This document shows, one piece after another, positions 13,791 to 27,600 of a DNA stretch of 64,000 nucleotides (positions are counted from its first letter, which is position 1; each line of letters starts with the position of its first letter). The notes under the pieces were generated by a model. The model saw only the letters and a list, made by a program, of their open reading frames with translations, ran no database searches and was not told where the DNA came from. The DNA is taken from assembly GCA_037074705.1 (NCBI GenBank), contig CM073593.1, positions 109,507,483 to 109,571,482 of the forward strand, read 5' to 3'. The stretch is from Zhengitettix transpicula. Taxonomy: Eukaryota > Arthropoda > Insecta > Orthoptera > Tetrigidae. The translations under genes and the position numbers were made by a program.

Positions 13791-16700
13791 CTCTGTTTTA
13801 TTTATTAGTAAAGCAGAAAAGTTTATATCCAATAAATCAACATGTAAAGAATTTGACCTTCTCATTACAAAGGGGCGTTGTTTAAATAATAATTTTCTCT
13901 AGAACCGCAAACATATAAATCCAGAGGTTTCTAGAAGTTACTCTGAAATTTAATTGATCGTTATTAATTATTATTATTATTATCTGCTATTATTTATTTT
14001 AAATTAATTAATATTGCTGTTGTTGAATTATTCGTAGTCGTCCTTGCCCAGAGGTTTCCCGTTGTGTTTCTTTTCCCACTTCGTCGCTACCGCATGTGTG
14101 TGTGTGTATGTGTGTGGGGGGGTGGGGGGGAACACCGCTGTATATATTCCTTTCCTAGACGGCCCTTTTTTGCGCGGAGCTAATCTCCGAGGTGCAGCAC
14201 GTCGTCGCCAGCGATGACAAGGTGCAGGGCGCAGAACTTCTGCCTGACATTGTTAGCCTCCTTCCCCCCCCCTCCCCCACTATTGTCTCCTCCACCGCGA
14301 CGACCTCCCTTTCCCTTCAACCAACTCTTTTCCGTCACAGGAAATGGATACGCTGACGTTTTCCACCCCTGCCCCGCCGCCCCCAGGACGCCGCGAAAGA
14401 TAATACGCCACGCGGGGGGCTCGACGTGACTCCTGGGAATCACAAAGTCCACCAGAAATACAGAATCTCTGCTTTCCTAAAATGCTAACAAAACCAAGGA
14501 ACATAAATAACAAAGAAATTGATAATATAAATATCACACAACGTTTCCTTGTAACTAAGAAGAGCCTAGAGCGACACAACTGCACAATTCGTGTCTTTTG
14601 CCTCTGTTTAACTATGTTTATCATTATTATTAATTTTCAAAACAGACGTTAATTTCTCATTTTAACCCTTCAGAGCCCAGTGTAGCTTTTAGTATCACCC
14701 CCTAGTGACATCTGTTGGTTTCTATTGGAGCTAAATTGTGAAACAACACGCACTTAAGGTTACAACCCCAAGGACAGATTTTTCTACCCCCTGGTTAACT
14801 TCTGGATATTTATTTTCGTTATTCTCACGGTATTAAAATTGAACTAAGATCATAATTATGCAATTAATGTGAATTATTGATAAATCAGGCCTAATTATGT
14901 TGAATATGTGCAACGTCAGGAACCAAACTGACGTTTGATATTTTTTGGATATTTATTCCTTTTTGTATTCACAGAAATTCATCTCAAAAAATTAGTTTAA
15001 AAAATCGTGTACTAAAGGGTTAAAACCAAGGAACCTTACCAATTATCATTACTGATCGTGAGAAGATAGGGAAAAATATATAATCCCAGGTAAATGTTTA
15101 CAGAGACAGTTGTTACTTTCTTTATAGTAACAGGCTACATGAGGGTAATCCACGAGGTAGCAACTCCCCTTTAATAGCATAGGAAAAGGGGGATGCGGAA
15201 CGGTAGAGGAAGATAGCCAAGGGTTAACTAGGGCCCCCGGGCTATATTTTAAGGATCCTATCCGGCATTTCGTCTAAAAGTGATGCAGAACAAACCCTAG
15301 AAACACCTGCATCAGGTAGGTCAGGCATTGGGTTCTTGTCCCACGTCCTTCCCTGGATGGCGGGAGATGGGCTTGCTGTGGGGACGTAGCATTCCTTTCT
15401 CCGTGCTTCTACGAGTTTAGGAGGCAGCTGGCCGACTGTTCCAATGGGAATACCAGACATTTCTTACCGCATGTCCAAGGTCTGCGACCCCCGGACATAC
15501 ACCAGTCAAAAACAGGCCACGGCTTGTAGGAATCTTAGTTCAAAAATCTAGAGGAAGGAGAAGGCATCCCCGAAAGGTAGCCTGCGAGAGATGGGCTCTC
15601 GCAGGTCTTGATTAATTTAATGTTGTGAAATTTCACTTAGAGCATGAAAACCCCGATTTCATTCTTTCTGTGAAGCGGTAAGTAACTTTTAGGTTAACGT
15701 CACCTGCCATTCTGCAAGCAGTAAAGCTTAAAAAATATTGATTCATTCCTATACTTTTATTTTTAAAATTTTGATGTTAATAGCTGGTGGATGAAATGTT
15801 TGATTTTCAAGAGTATGGAAGAATAGAGCCTCATGGATGGAGGAGGACGAAAAGGAGTGAATTAAAGAAATTAAAACTGTAACAATCCCAAGAAACGTGG
15901 TAATGATGATCAAAACTAATAAATGAATTCTAAGTCAGAAGGAAAGTAATTTATTAATGTAAAACTAAATTTTTTGTGACTTTAAATTTGCTGATATTTA
16001 ATTATTTATTAGTTTTCTCATTAGTGAGATTATATATATTTATATATGTCATTATTAAAAACGAAACTGGTTTCGAAGCGCTGTCCTGTGTAAAGCTAAC
16101 CGATCACGCAGTTCTACTCCCCGTTATAATGTTGGTATCACAATTACCACGAAGCCGGTGTTGATGACGTAAAATAAATCCCATTCCGGTTAACGTCCCC
16201 TTGTCTACAGGCAGACTTGAGAACTTAATGGACTCTCGCCGTTTCAACGATTCACTTATCCTTTTCCACCCTCTTCAAAGTGCGAGTTTACTCGTAAGTA
16301 GTTTCGTTTCCCCGACGCCAATGGCCGACACTCCGAGCTTTTGAGAACTAAATCGATTCTTCCGCGAGCGTTACCGCGACCGCCAGATTGTGTTTGAAGT
16401 GTTCAGGCTTGCCAATTTCTGCGCCGCTTCTCTAATAAAGAGATTTCATCTGTGATAGGGCCGCGGCTCCCTCCTACACCCTTGCCCACCCCAACACACA
16501 AAACGTTACGGCTCACTCGCTCACGAGGGACGAACACCGTCGCCCTCTTCATACAGACTTTGAAATTAAATTAAAAAATTATATCAAATGTTAAAACCAA
16601 TGTATTATAAATATTAGTTAAATTTAAGGCATTATTATGTCAGTTTAGTGTGTTTTAATAATTTTAGTTCTCCAAATTATTAATATACAAGTTGGGTGTC

Positions 16701-18570
16701 CGGCGTTGCCCGGGTTGTCATACATCCATAACGCCCTGATTTGACTCCAACTCGGTTGAATCTTATGTTGAAGTATTGGTATTATTGGAGAGGCAAGAGC
16801 CTGCACGGCCACTTGAGAGGTATCATTTAGACCTTAGTGCATCGTTAAGGGGACACTCCCAACGACCAGGAGCTGAAACCGGGGCGGAGCTGAGGGATAA
16901 AATAGTCCAGAAAAAAAACGACCATTAGGCGCTGACAAAGATACACACGAGGCCTCTCAGGAATTGTCTTCGAGGGTGCTAAAGGAAGCAGAGATAGCAA
17001 AAAGGGGAGGCTGTAAGGAACAGGAGAGATGTGACACTGGCACACACCAATGTATCAGTCAGATAGATTGCGCCTTCGTGAGTGTGGCTCCAGAGATGCA
17101 GTGACAGATCCTCAAATACCAACGATGAAAGTGTAATCAATTGAAAATAAAAAAAATTTCTGGCTTCAGCCTGACGGATAGGCAACCTTTCGTGTTTAAA
17201 AGGAATGCGGGTGTCGGAGTTAGTAGGGGACGACCAATCCGGCACGGCGCTACGTCATCGGCGCGTGAAGTAAATATAGATTATCAGATTTAATTAACCA
17301 TTATTTAGACTGTATTAAACAGTACTGGTTGAAAGTAACGTGTACTCTATCTGGCTACGAAACTTCCTAGTTACCTTCCTACGGTACCGGAATTTAAAAC
17401 ATATATATATGCTTCTCAATACTATATACAAGACGATTATATTAAGCTTTATTAGAATCAGATAACTAAAATAAGCACAAAATTTCGGAAGGGAATAAAA
17501 TACCATATTTTAAAGTAGAAAATTTGAATAAAAAAATACCAACTATGAAAGTGTAATCATTTGAAAATATAAAAATTACAGGCTTCAGCCTGACGGATAG
17601 GCAACCTTTCGTATTTAGAAGGAAGGCGGGTTTCGGAGTTAGTAGGGGACGACCTATACGGCCCGGCGCTACGTCGTCGGCGCTTGAAGTAAATATAGTT
17701 TATCAGATTTAATTAACCATTATTAAGAATATATTAAACAGTACTGGTTGAAAGTAACGTGTACTCTTTCTGGCTATGAAAATTCCCAGTTACCTTCCTA
17801 CGGTATCGGAATTTCAAACTTATATATATATATATATATGTTTCTTAATACTATATACAACACGATTATATTAAGCACAAAAGGGAAGGGAATAAAATAC
17901 CATAATACAAAGTAGAAAAAATATAAAAAAATCAAATATGTAAAATATAAAAATAAAAGTATTTTTCTATCTTAAATGAAATGATTCACAATAATTCTAT
18001 ATTTAAAATAAAATATTAGATTGTGAAAATTAATAGATGTTAATTATTATTAAATAAATGACGTCGTTGACGAGAAACAGAAACAAAGATTATTTATCGT
18101 ATAAATATAAAAAAAAATTCTTAATTTAGTGTTTCTGTCGCGAAAAAAATGAAATTATTAAATTATATCGCAAAAATATAAAAAACCGTCATTCCAAAAT
18201 CTTTGACTGCCTAAAAAATTAAAACAATATTATCTTTGAAAAATGTTGTATATTTAAGTGTGAAAAAAAAGGTTAATTAAATCTTTTTTTGGCGTTTCAG
18301 ACGAAGAAGGAGAATGTATTATCGCGGATGAATTTTTCAAATAAAAACGGCCGCCACATTGTCACGGCGCGGGGGTTGAACGGCCTGAAGCTTATCAGTC
18401 AACCACTCGTTTATTTTTCATATCACCTAATCTAGTTTTCGCGTCCCTCTGCTTCTTGGTCCTCTTTCCCCCCCCCCCCCCCCGGGGAATAAAATTTTTC
18501 ATCCCTTCCAGCAGCTCAATATCAACCAACCCCCTCTTATATACGACTCCAGCGTAATCGGATTTAATTC

Positions 18571-18606
<36 letters not shown>

Positions 18607-21600
18607 ACTGCGGCGCAGATTCCGGACGGTCAATACACACAAATACACATTTCTATTATTCTTCTTCCTAAAAAAGGAGAATGAAATAAAACTTCCCTCT
18701 CCAGTCACAGAGATGTTGCAATGTTTACGAAGCTCCCGTGTGGTGGATCCTAACACGAAGTGATCAAATCAAGTGTGCTTCGAGCGCGTTACACGACCAC
18801 AACGCAAAGGTCACTTAACCCGAAGATAACGCACGGTGGAAGTTAAACCGTCAGTAATTAAATATTTGTCTGTAGCGGTGGAGGGAAAACTTCAGCCACG
18901 GTGAAAAACTACCTCCAAAATATTACAAATAACTGATTTAAATAAAAACTAAAAAAAAAGTATGTGGTCTGAGTAAAAATGTAGACTTTAAAATAATAAA
19001 TTAATTTTCTTTAGACGTAAAATATTTTTTTTGGTGGGGCATTCAACGCAAAGTTTTGTTGAACACTAGCTGGGTGCCCGGCGTTGCCCGGGTTGTCATG
19101 TATCCATAACGCCCCGATTGGACTCCAATCTCGGTTGATTTAGCATTATTTTCTGGTAACCCCTCTCCATCCGCACCCCCTAAGGCTGCTTCCCTCCCAT
19201 GACGAAGGCGGTTGAAATTTTACAAAAGCAACATCGGTAGAAACATCATCAGACTAATTAACCCTGAAAAATATTTATTCAACGCAAATTTCGGCTGTGT
19301 TTGCACGTGTCTAATTTTCCACTCCCGTCCACCCCCGTCCCAGGGAGTTAAATGGCAAATTGAATGTCATAACTAAACTCAGCGATATCCGTAACCCCGG
19401 ATTTGACTCCAGGGTCGGTTGTATTCGCGTTATTTTCTTGTAAAGTCCCTCCACCCCTTCCCGCTAAGGGTCTCCCCTCCCCACGCATGCCGAAAAGCAG
19501 ACACCGGGGAACACACTATCAATCTCATGGACGTCGACAGTGATGCAAGGCTTAGGTTACTGTATATAAATAATTTTTTTCTTTAATTTATTTGATTAAA
19601 AACGTGCAACACCATAAACTAGTTGTGGGTAAGTAAAGAAACTGGTTCAAAACGGATTAGACTGCTTTTTTGATTTATTTACTCAGTCAACGGCTGCTAT
19701 TGCGATTTACAAAGTTTACTGGTTGGTTGCCTCCAGAACAACTGAATGTGATTACTCGGAATCATCCGGTTTCCACGAGGGTTGGGGGTTGGTTCTATTT
19801 GCAGCAAACACGCCACGGCGATTTCCACCAGTGTAATTGCGGCCGAGTGGCCAGGCCCAGCCCGAGGTGGCTGTTCAGTTTCAACCGGGAGCTGCTGGAG
19901 GGCTGCGAACATGTTAAATGGGGGGAAAAATAGGAATAATTATTGGTTGACTTTAGGGGAATATCGGGGAATATATTAGCAAATAAGAGAGGAAGCGAGG
20001 GCGTGTCCCAAACACTGGCGCTGTTGAATGCTGGATGAATGAAATGCTTACCAAGAGCTTAGTGGCGAATCAATTCCTAATCCGCGTTAATTGCAATAAA
20101 TACCCGGGCAACGCCGAGCACTCAGGTAGTAAACTATAAACATCTTAACAAAATAACTTAACCATGGTTTTACGGTCTGATGCGTGTGAAAGATTCTCTA
20201 TAATCCTCAATTAGAAATATGTTCCGTTAAGGAGAGTTTTGAGTACCCTTTTCGTTCGTCCCATGTATCAAGCGTTAGTCTTTAGAGGAAATTTTATGCA
20301 TTACATTAGACTTATTTACATTGCTGATTTACTCTCAGCAGTTTTCTACAATAAATGATAAATAATTGGTTAATTTATATATTCTTAATATAATTATCAG
20401 TACGATTCAGCGTGTGAGTTATTGGAAGCAGTCGCGAGCTCAGGCACGCGGAGCTGTTTCTACTTCGGCGACGTGTGTATCGAAATGTCTTGCTCGAGAT
20501 AGAAACGTCATTCGCTTTTGATGTGTTTAATAAACTCTCGTCGGCGCCTCCGCCTTTGTGCCGGGCCCTTCTGGAATCCAGGGCCTGAGGGAACTCGGAG
20601 TCCGTCTCCTCCAGCACTCCAGCTCCATGAATGAAACCACCCCCATAACTTTCTCTCAAACACGGCCTCTCTCTGACTTTCAGAGAACCTCAACAACTGT
20701 CAACATAAATTATGGAAAGGGGCGAAAATTAATACTAAGATAAAAACCACAGACGATGACGTCATGACACGTCATCACTTCCTTAGTCTGAAATTTGACT
20801 ATTTTATCTTATTATAAATGATGTACCGTGAATATTCGTTATTCAGATTAATTAAGATAATATTTCACGAGCGTAGGCGACACCTAAATTAATTTAATAT
20901 CCACACGTGATCGTGGACCAACACATCGCGTCTAACGAATCTTTACATGAAAAATAGTTGACTATTTGAATAAATTTATTTAATATCTACGTTGATAAAG
21001 TTACACACAAGTACAAAAACAACAACGGAAATTTATAATTTAAATAAATTATAATAAATATATTTTTAAATACCTCTAATAAATTAAACAGATCGTTTGT
21101 GTGCGTGTTCCTTATAGAAACCTACTCCTACGGATCAAATTTCATACACGTGTTCCTTGCGAACCGGAATCAAACACTATTGGGGTGAGACACGACTTTC
21201 ACCCCAAGGATTTGGGGTGGAAATTTCAAACAGGTTCAAACTGCCGACATTTGCGTCGAAAAATTTTTTTTGGTGTCGGCTCTGTGAGATTTATAGTGTT
21301 TCTCCCGATGTTATCAGTGTATAATTTCAATTTGAAAGGAGCACACCCTTAGGGCTGGAGGTGGAGGGAGGATTCCAAGAGAATAACGCAACCGATATTG
21401 GAGTAAAATCCAGGGTTATGGATGTCGCTGAGTTTAATTATGACATTCAAGTTGTAATTTTAACCAACAGGGGCGCGCGGGTGGACGAGGGTATGGAAAT
21501 TTTTAAACATGCTCAAACGTTCGATATTTGCGTTGGATAAATATTTTACGGGGTTAATGAGATACACAGCGTTTCGCCAGATAATATCATGGGAGGGGAG

Positions 21601-24600
21601 CACCTTCAGGGTAGGGGTGGAGGCGAGTTACATAACGCAAAAGGATCCGAGATTGAAGTCAAATCGGGGGGTTATGGATGTAAGACAACCCGGGGAACAC
21701 CGGGCACCCAGCTAGTAAAGAATGCAACCGATATTGGAGTTAAATCCAGGGTTATGGACGTCGCTGAGTTTAATTATGACATTCAACTTGTAATTTAATT
21801 TATTTAAAGAAAAATAACGGAAAAACTATAATAATAAGCAATTTAAATCTCATGAAGTCCCATAATGCAGTGTCAACTTATTTTTGTAATGTACAAAGTA
21901 GATTGGAGTTTTTTCCTGGTCTATTAAATAGGGGTTTTTTAACCACTCTGAATCAAAATTGGGACAAACGTAGTGGCTCATTGAAGGGGGTTTTTAGTTT
22001 TTCTTTTCACTTATTTGTGCGACTGGGACTAACTGATCCCTGGATTGGTTTGTCTCTTCACGAGGCTACATTGAAAGGCTGCGGCGGCCATGTTTACAGT
22101 CCACAGACTTGAGGTGGATAAAATCGTGGAGTTTGTGATTCACTTTTTAGAAACCCACCTTCGACGGGGGTGGGGGAGCCTGTGTGTGTGTGAGTGAGAG
22201 AGAGGAAGCCCGAGGGATCCGGCCGAGATCGATACTGCACCCCCTATCGTAGTAGCTATATGTTACAATTACGTGGCGAGGAGAGGAGAGGAGAGGAGAG
22301 CAGAGGAGAGAGACGCAGATGCTGGATATAAAAGTTGATTTCGTTGTAGTTTTCCCACCGCCTTCGCCTACAGTCGCGACGACGACCAGGAGGCAGTCAC
22401 CTGTTACCTTCCGTAGTCCAGGCTCTACTAAGGGATGTTTTCTAACCTGTATTCACTCGTCAGTTACTTTGTAACGTAACCAGCATCAAACTAATTAAAC
22501 CTGAAAAATATTTATTCCATGCAAATGTCAGGGGTTCCTGGGGGTTGTTAAACGTGTCTGTTTGTTCTCAAGGAACACACACGCAAGTCTATTATATTCC
22601 GTAGATGTATTAAAGTCATATTTTTAGGGTGGTTAATTTATTCCCACAGCTTCACTACGAAGGTTTGTTTTGCTGGAGGAGCGTCCAGCGGACATTTAAC
22701 TTTAATTGAATACTAATTGTTAATTATCATTCGCCCCAATTTCCAGAATACATCGGCCATATTTTTCTTCCTCCCCGTGAATAATTCATCCCTAACTGTC
22801 AGATTTAATGTTTCAAATTGAATCTGAATTGGCCTGAAATTACCGTATCACCCCCCACCCACCCTCCCCCCGGTCGGGATTTACTCTAGGGAATTTCGAA
22901 TATTAGAATTCTCGTGCACGTGATACCTCATTACACATTCACAACCCTTAAGTGGGGGAATGGAGGGAGGGAGGGAGGGAGGGAGGGAGGGAGGGAGGGA
23001 GGAGGAGGTAAGGAAACCAACTAGAGCGGAGGTAGATAAATATAATATTCCTAGAACTGCTGAATGCAACCTCGCTCCAGGGAACAGGGGTGGTGGGGGG
23101 GGGGAATTTAATTGCAGTTTGTGAGTTTGGACTTTAATAATTAAAACTGCCGCTAGAGGGGACAAAAAAAACCTTCTCGTGGAATCGCGACCGAAATAAA
23201 TTAATAAATAATTGAAAATTAATACTAACAAATAGAATCAAACAGAAGTGATGAAAAATAACCCTTGTTCCTTTCCTCAGGTGCTTTTTGAGTTTCGTCA
23301 ACTGACGAGTGCAGTTTTGTCTCTCTAGGTTCTTCCTAGCACCTGAAGGAAGGAACAAGGAAACGTTGTGGTGTGTTATTTATATCATCACTTAATTTGT
23401 CTGTATAATTATAAATTATTTGAAGTCAAAGATAAAATCGTAATCTAGAAAAAATCAAATAAAACAATTATTTTACATATATGATAATTTATAATAGAAC
23501 AACAAAATCACGAATTCTCATGTAATTAATTGTCTGCTCCACATAATTACATTGTAATTGATCGTATTCACAAAATTTTGTTTTCTTTGTTGTTTTAGAT
23601 TTTACGAATTATTCTTTTAATAATTTTTTTACACCTGAAGATGGTTAAAAATTTGGGTACGAAACGTTGTAATAATAAAATTTGATCGTCATTCAGTCAA
23701 AAACTTAATGAAGTTATTAATTATTCAATTTTTTGATTATTTCTTCTATTAATAATTTTTTAGTGGTTCGTGATTTAAATTTCCTAAAAACTGACGAGGA
23801 CTTTATCCGCGGACGAAACGTCTTAATAATTTTTGTTTCAAGAATTCATAAAATTTTATTGATGTTTGTGAGCCTGTTGAACGTCAGAGAGTAATTGATA
23901 ACGTTCTCACTTGGTCTTAATAACTCTCTGACTAATGGACTCATGTTAAAAAAAATCCGGCAGGTTATTACAAGGGTTCGTTTCCTGAAAACAAAATTCC
24001 CCCCATCTTGCAGCCCATATTAATTATTAACCCCCTGTCTCGGGACAGTTTTTTCCCGCCACGTCACTTCCTTTCACATCCGCCGGAGGATGTGACGTGA
24101 CGGCGCTTCCCCCCAGAGGCTGAAGAAACTGAGAAAGATAAAATACTGTCATTCCATTACGGACTTATCCAGGCGGCTTGGTAAAGCGGCGGTACGTGCC
24201 GTGAAGACCTTCCAGACAAAGATGGCGGCACCGAGCTGTCTGCGGGCCGTCGACTGTCGTAACAGAGTAAAGTAAAGGGATCTGTGGACACGCTTCGGAG
24301 AAGTAAGGAGAATTATTCAGTTATTCTTGTAGCGTCTTCAAGTCGTCGAATACAGGGTGTTCGGGAAGTCGATCCACGGTGCAAGTTGCAAAGTGACTGA
24401 AATAACTGCGTCACAGCCACATCGTGTAATTTAAAACCTGCTGCGTTGCCACATGTCCATAACTCCTGATGGGGTTGAACTCACCGACCCAGAAAAAGTT
24501 TTTAACATGCTCTAAAATTACCACCCTCGCAACTGTGGCTGAAACAAAAAGTTGAATGTCATAATTAAACTCAGCGACATCCATAATCCCAGATTTGACT

Positions 24601-27600
24601 AGAAACTCAGTTATTTTTGCTTTATGCAACGCCTCTCCACCCCCAGTCCTAAGGGTGTTGTTCCCATCCCGTGCCGAAGGGGTAGAAGTTGTACACAAAC
24701 AACATCAGTACAAACAGTATCAATGTAGTTAGCCCTGAAAAATATTTATTCAACGCAAATACTGCCCGTTTTTGCACGTTTCAAAATTACCACCCCCGTC
24801 CACTTCCGCCCCTGGTGGTTAAATTGTAAATTGACTGTTATAATTAAACTCAGCGACATCTATAACCCTGGCGTCGACTCCAATCTCGGTTGTATTCACG
24901 TTATTTTCTTGCAACGTTCCTCCACCCCCCACCCCATAAAACCACATTTAATGATCAGGATCCGGAGCTGTAGACTTATTTTATGACATTATTACTATTA
25001 TATCTATATTATATACGATGAATGTGACTGTATGAAGTCGAAGCCTCCGGATCTTTGTATGTGTTTTTAATTAAAGTAACTGTAATTGGCTTCTTTTCTC
25101 AGATGTGCGACAATGATGTAGTGACTGTCATTGAATAGACATTTCCCCTCTCTGAGCAGGAATAAGATGGAAAATAGTAAACAGAGATCGACAACGACGA
25201 AACGTAGAGGAAACGTCGGGACGAGAACCAAAATTAGGGAGGAAAATAAAGATGAATAGACGAAAATTTCGTCCTATTTTTAGGACTTTTTCATGGTTGG
25301 TTTCTTCTTTAAAAAACTCTATAAATACTCATGTTATTAATTTTTATATCGTGGGGTTAAACCATTGGGAGGTCAAAACAGGACGACTGATAAAAACTTG
25401 TTTTTCAGACTTGACACCATTTATTTATTTATTTAAAGTATTAATAATTATAACAATGTAACTTCATGCTTAAATTAAATAATAAAATAGTAGCCCTATC
25501 AGTCAGGAAAATATTTAAATATTCAATTTTAATAGAATAATAAATTACAAACACGACGTTTCGTCCCCTGTTTGGGACCTCTTCAGTGTGTATAGACGAT
25601 AAATTGTCTAAACGAATAAATTGAGAAACAAAGGCTTACAAAGTGATAAATTTTAAATTAACAATATTTAAAAATTCTATAACACTATAAATTATATTTA
25701 AAAAATCTGTAAATTATATTTATAAAATCTATAACACTATAAATTATATTTAAAAAATCTATAACACTATAAATTATATTTAAAAAATCTGTAAATTATA
25801 TTTATAAAATCTATAACACTATAAATTATATTTAAAAAATCTATAACACTATAAATTATATTTAAAAAATCTATAACACTATAAATTATATTTATAAAAT
25901 CTATAACACTATAAATTATATTTATAAAATCTATAACACAATAAATTATATTTAAAAAATCTGTAAATTATATTTATAAAATCTATAACACTATAAATTA
26001 TATTTAAAAATCTATAACACTATAAATTATATTTATAAAATCTATAACACTATAAATTATATTTATAAAATCTATAACACAATAAATTATATTTAAAAAA
26101 TCTGTAAATTATATTTATAAAATCTATAACACTATAAATTATATTTAAAAAATCTGTAAATTATATTTATAAAATCTATAACACTATAAATTATATTTAA
26201 AAAATCTATAACACTATAAATTATATTTATAAAATCTATAACACTATAAATTATATTTATACAATCTATAACACAATAAATTATATTTAAAAAATCTGTA
26301 AATTATATTTATAAAAACTATAACACTATAAATTATATTTAAAAAATCTATAACACTATAAATTACATTTATAAAATCTATGACACTATAAATTATATAT
26401 TAGCAAATTTTATTTTTAAAAATTATCATTATATAAGACTTTGTTTCTCAATTTATTTGTTTAGATAATCAAATGTCATGCTGCTACTTTTAATAATTAA
26501 TTTAAACGTGAAGTCAGATTGTTATATTTGAGAATTTACTGTAAAGTTTCGAGCGATTCGATGACCTGGGCGTGTACGGAGGTAGACACGCACGTTGACA
26601 TGTTCTCCCGTATCAGAGTTTTTCTTTCGGTTTAGCCTTGTTTTTCTGTCTCCTGCTTCCATTGGTTGTCGTCCTCGTGGATTTTCAACTGTACTTTGTT
26701 CCTCTTTATAGGACCCAGATAGCAGTAAGGGAGGATCGTGACACTGACGTCATCAAACATGGTTGACTGCACGTGACCGCAGTCGTCCACGGGGGGGTTG
26801 TTTTTCCCTGGCCACATTGAGTCGTCCTGGCAACTGGACCCTGCCCCCACGGTGTTGACACGTTGGGCGCGTTTCTCAGGCAAAGTTGACAGTTTGCAGG
26901 CGCGAGTGAGTGGAATATTGGCGGGGGTGTGAGTGAGCTTGAAACGTGAGTGAGTTGCCTGAGGAATACAGATGGAGGTAAAAGCGCCGCGCGAATCTGA
27001 AGGAGGAAAGTCAATATGATGGAAGAGGTCAGCAGGACTCACACACACGTGGCCTCGAGTCTCTGATATCGCTACAGCTCTCAGTCTCAGAATACGCGAG
27101 GCTGGAAATAGAGATAAAAATAAAATGAGGGATGACCTTATAAAATAAAGCGGAGGAGAGATTCACCACACACACACACACACACTAAGGGCTAAAGTAC
27201 GCAGATCTACTCACCATCTTGCAAACTCCTCAGAGAAGAAAAATAAAGATATTACAAGTCCTCTATTAAAATTTAATCTTCTCGAAAAACTTCCAAAATA
27301 AATTTGAGAAACTGACGACGCGTTTCAGACAATTTATAATATTTCATTATTTCTCCCATAATTTCAAAAAAAGAATACGGCAACATTGATGCATTCGGAC
27401 GCTTCTACCTATATCATATATTTTATTTCCGTCTGTTTTATTAATATTATTATAAATTAAACGAAATCAACTACGTATTTAGACGATTTAAAATATTATA
27501 TTGTGAAGACAAGACCGACGAATAAATCAAATTAAGGGAAAACCGTATACAAAATATTTCCAAATCTATAATAAAGGTCGTTAATTACTTTAATTTATAA

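Larger units (their letters stand above)
25449..26526. mobile_element. Inverted-repeat element with tandem core and HHL motif
   Basis: The outer arms 25449-25494 and 26480-26526 are imperfect inverted copies (TATAACAAT..ATTGTTATA). The inner arms 25606-25637 and 26435-26470 are a second inverted pair (AATAAATTGAGAAACAAAG). Between the arms lies a tandem array. The left arm also holds an HHL motif (25551-25590), absent from the right arm. No transposase is seen; it looks non-autonomous. Confidence 0.6.

Noticed and set aside
22881..23231. Minus-strand 116-codon ORF with a long proline/serine run
   Set aside because: The run comes from the (GGGA)n repeat; the rest shows no domain.
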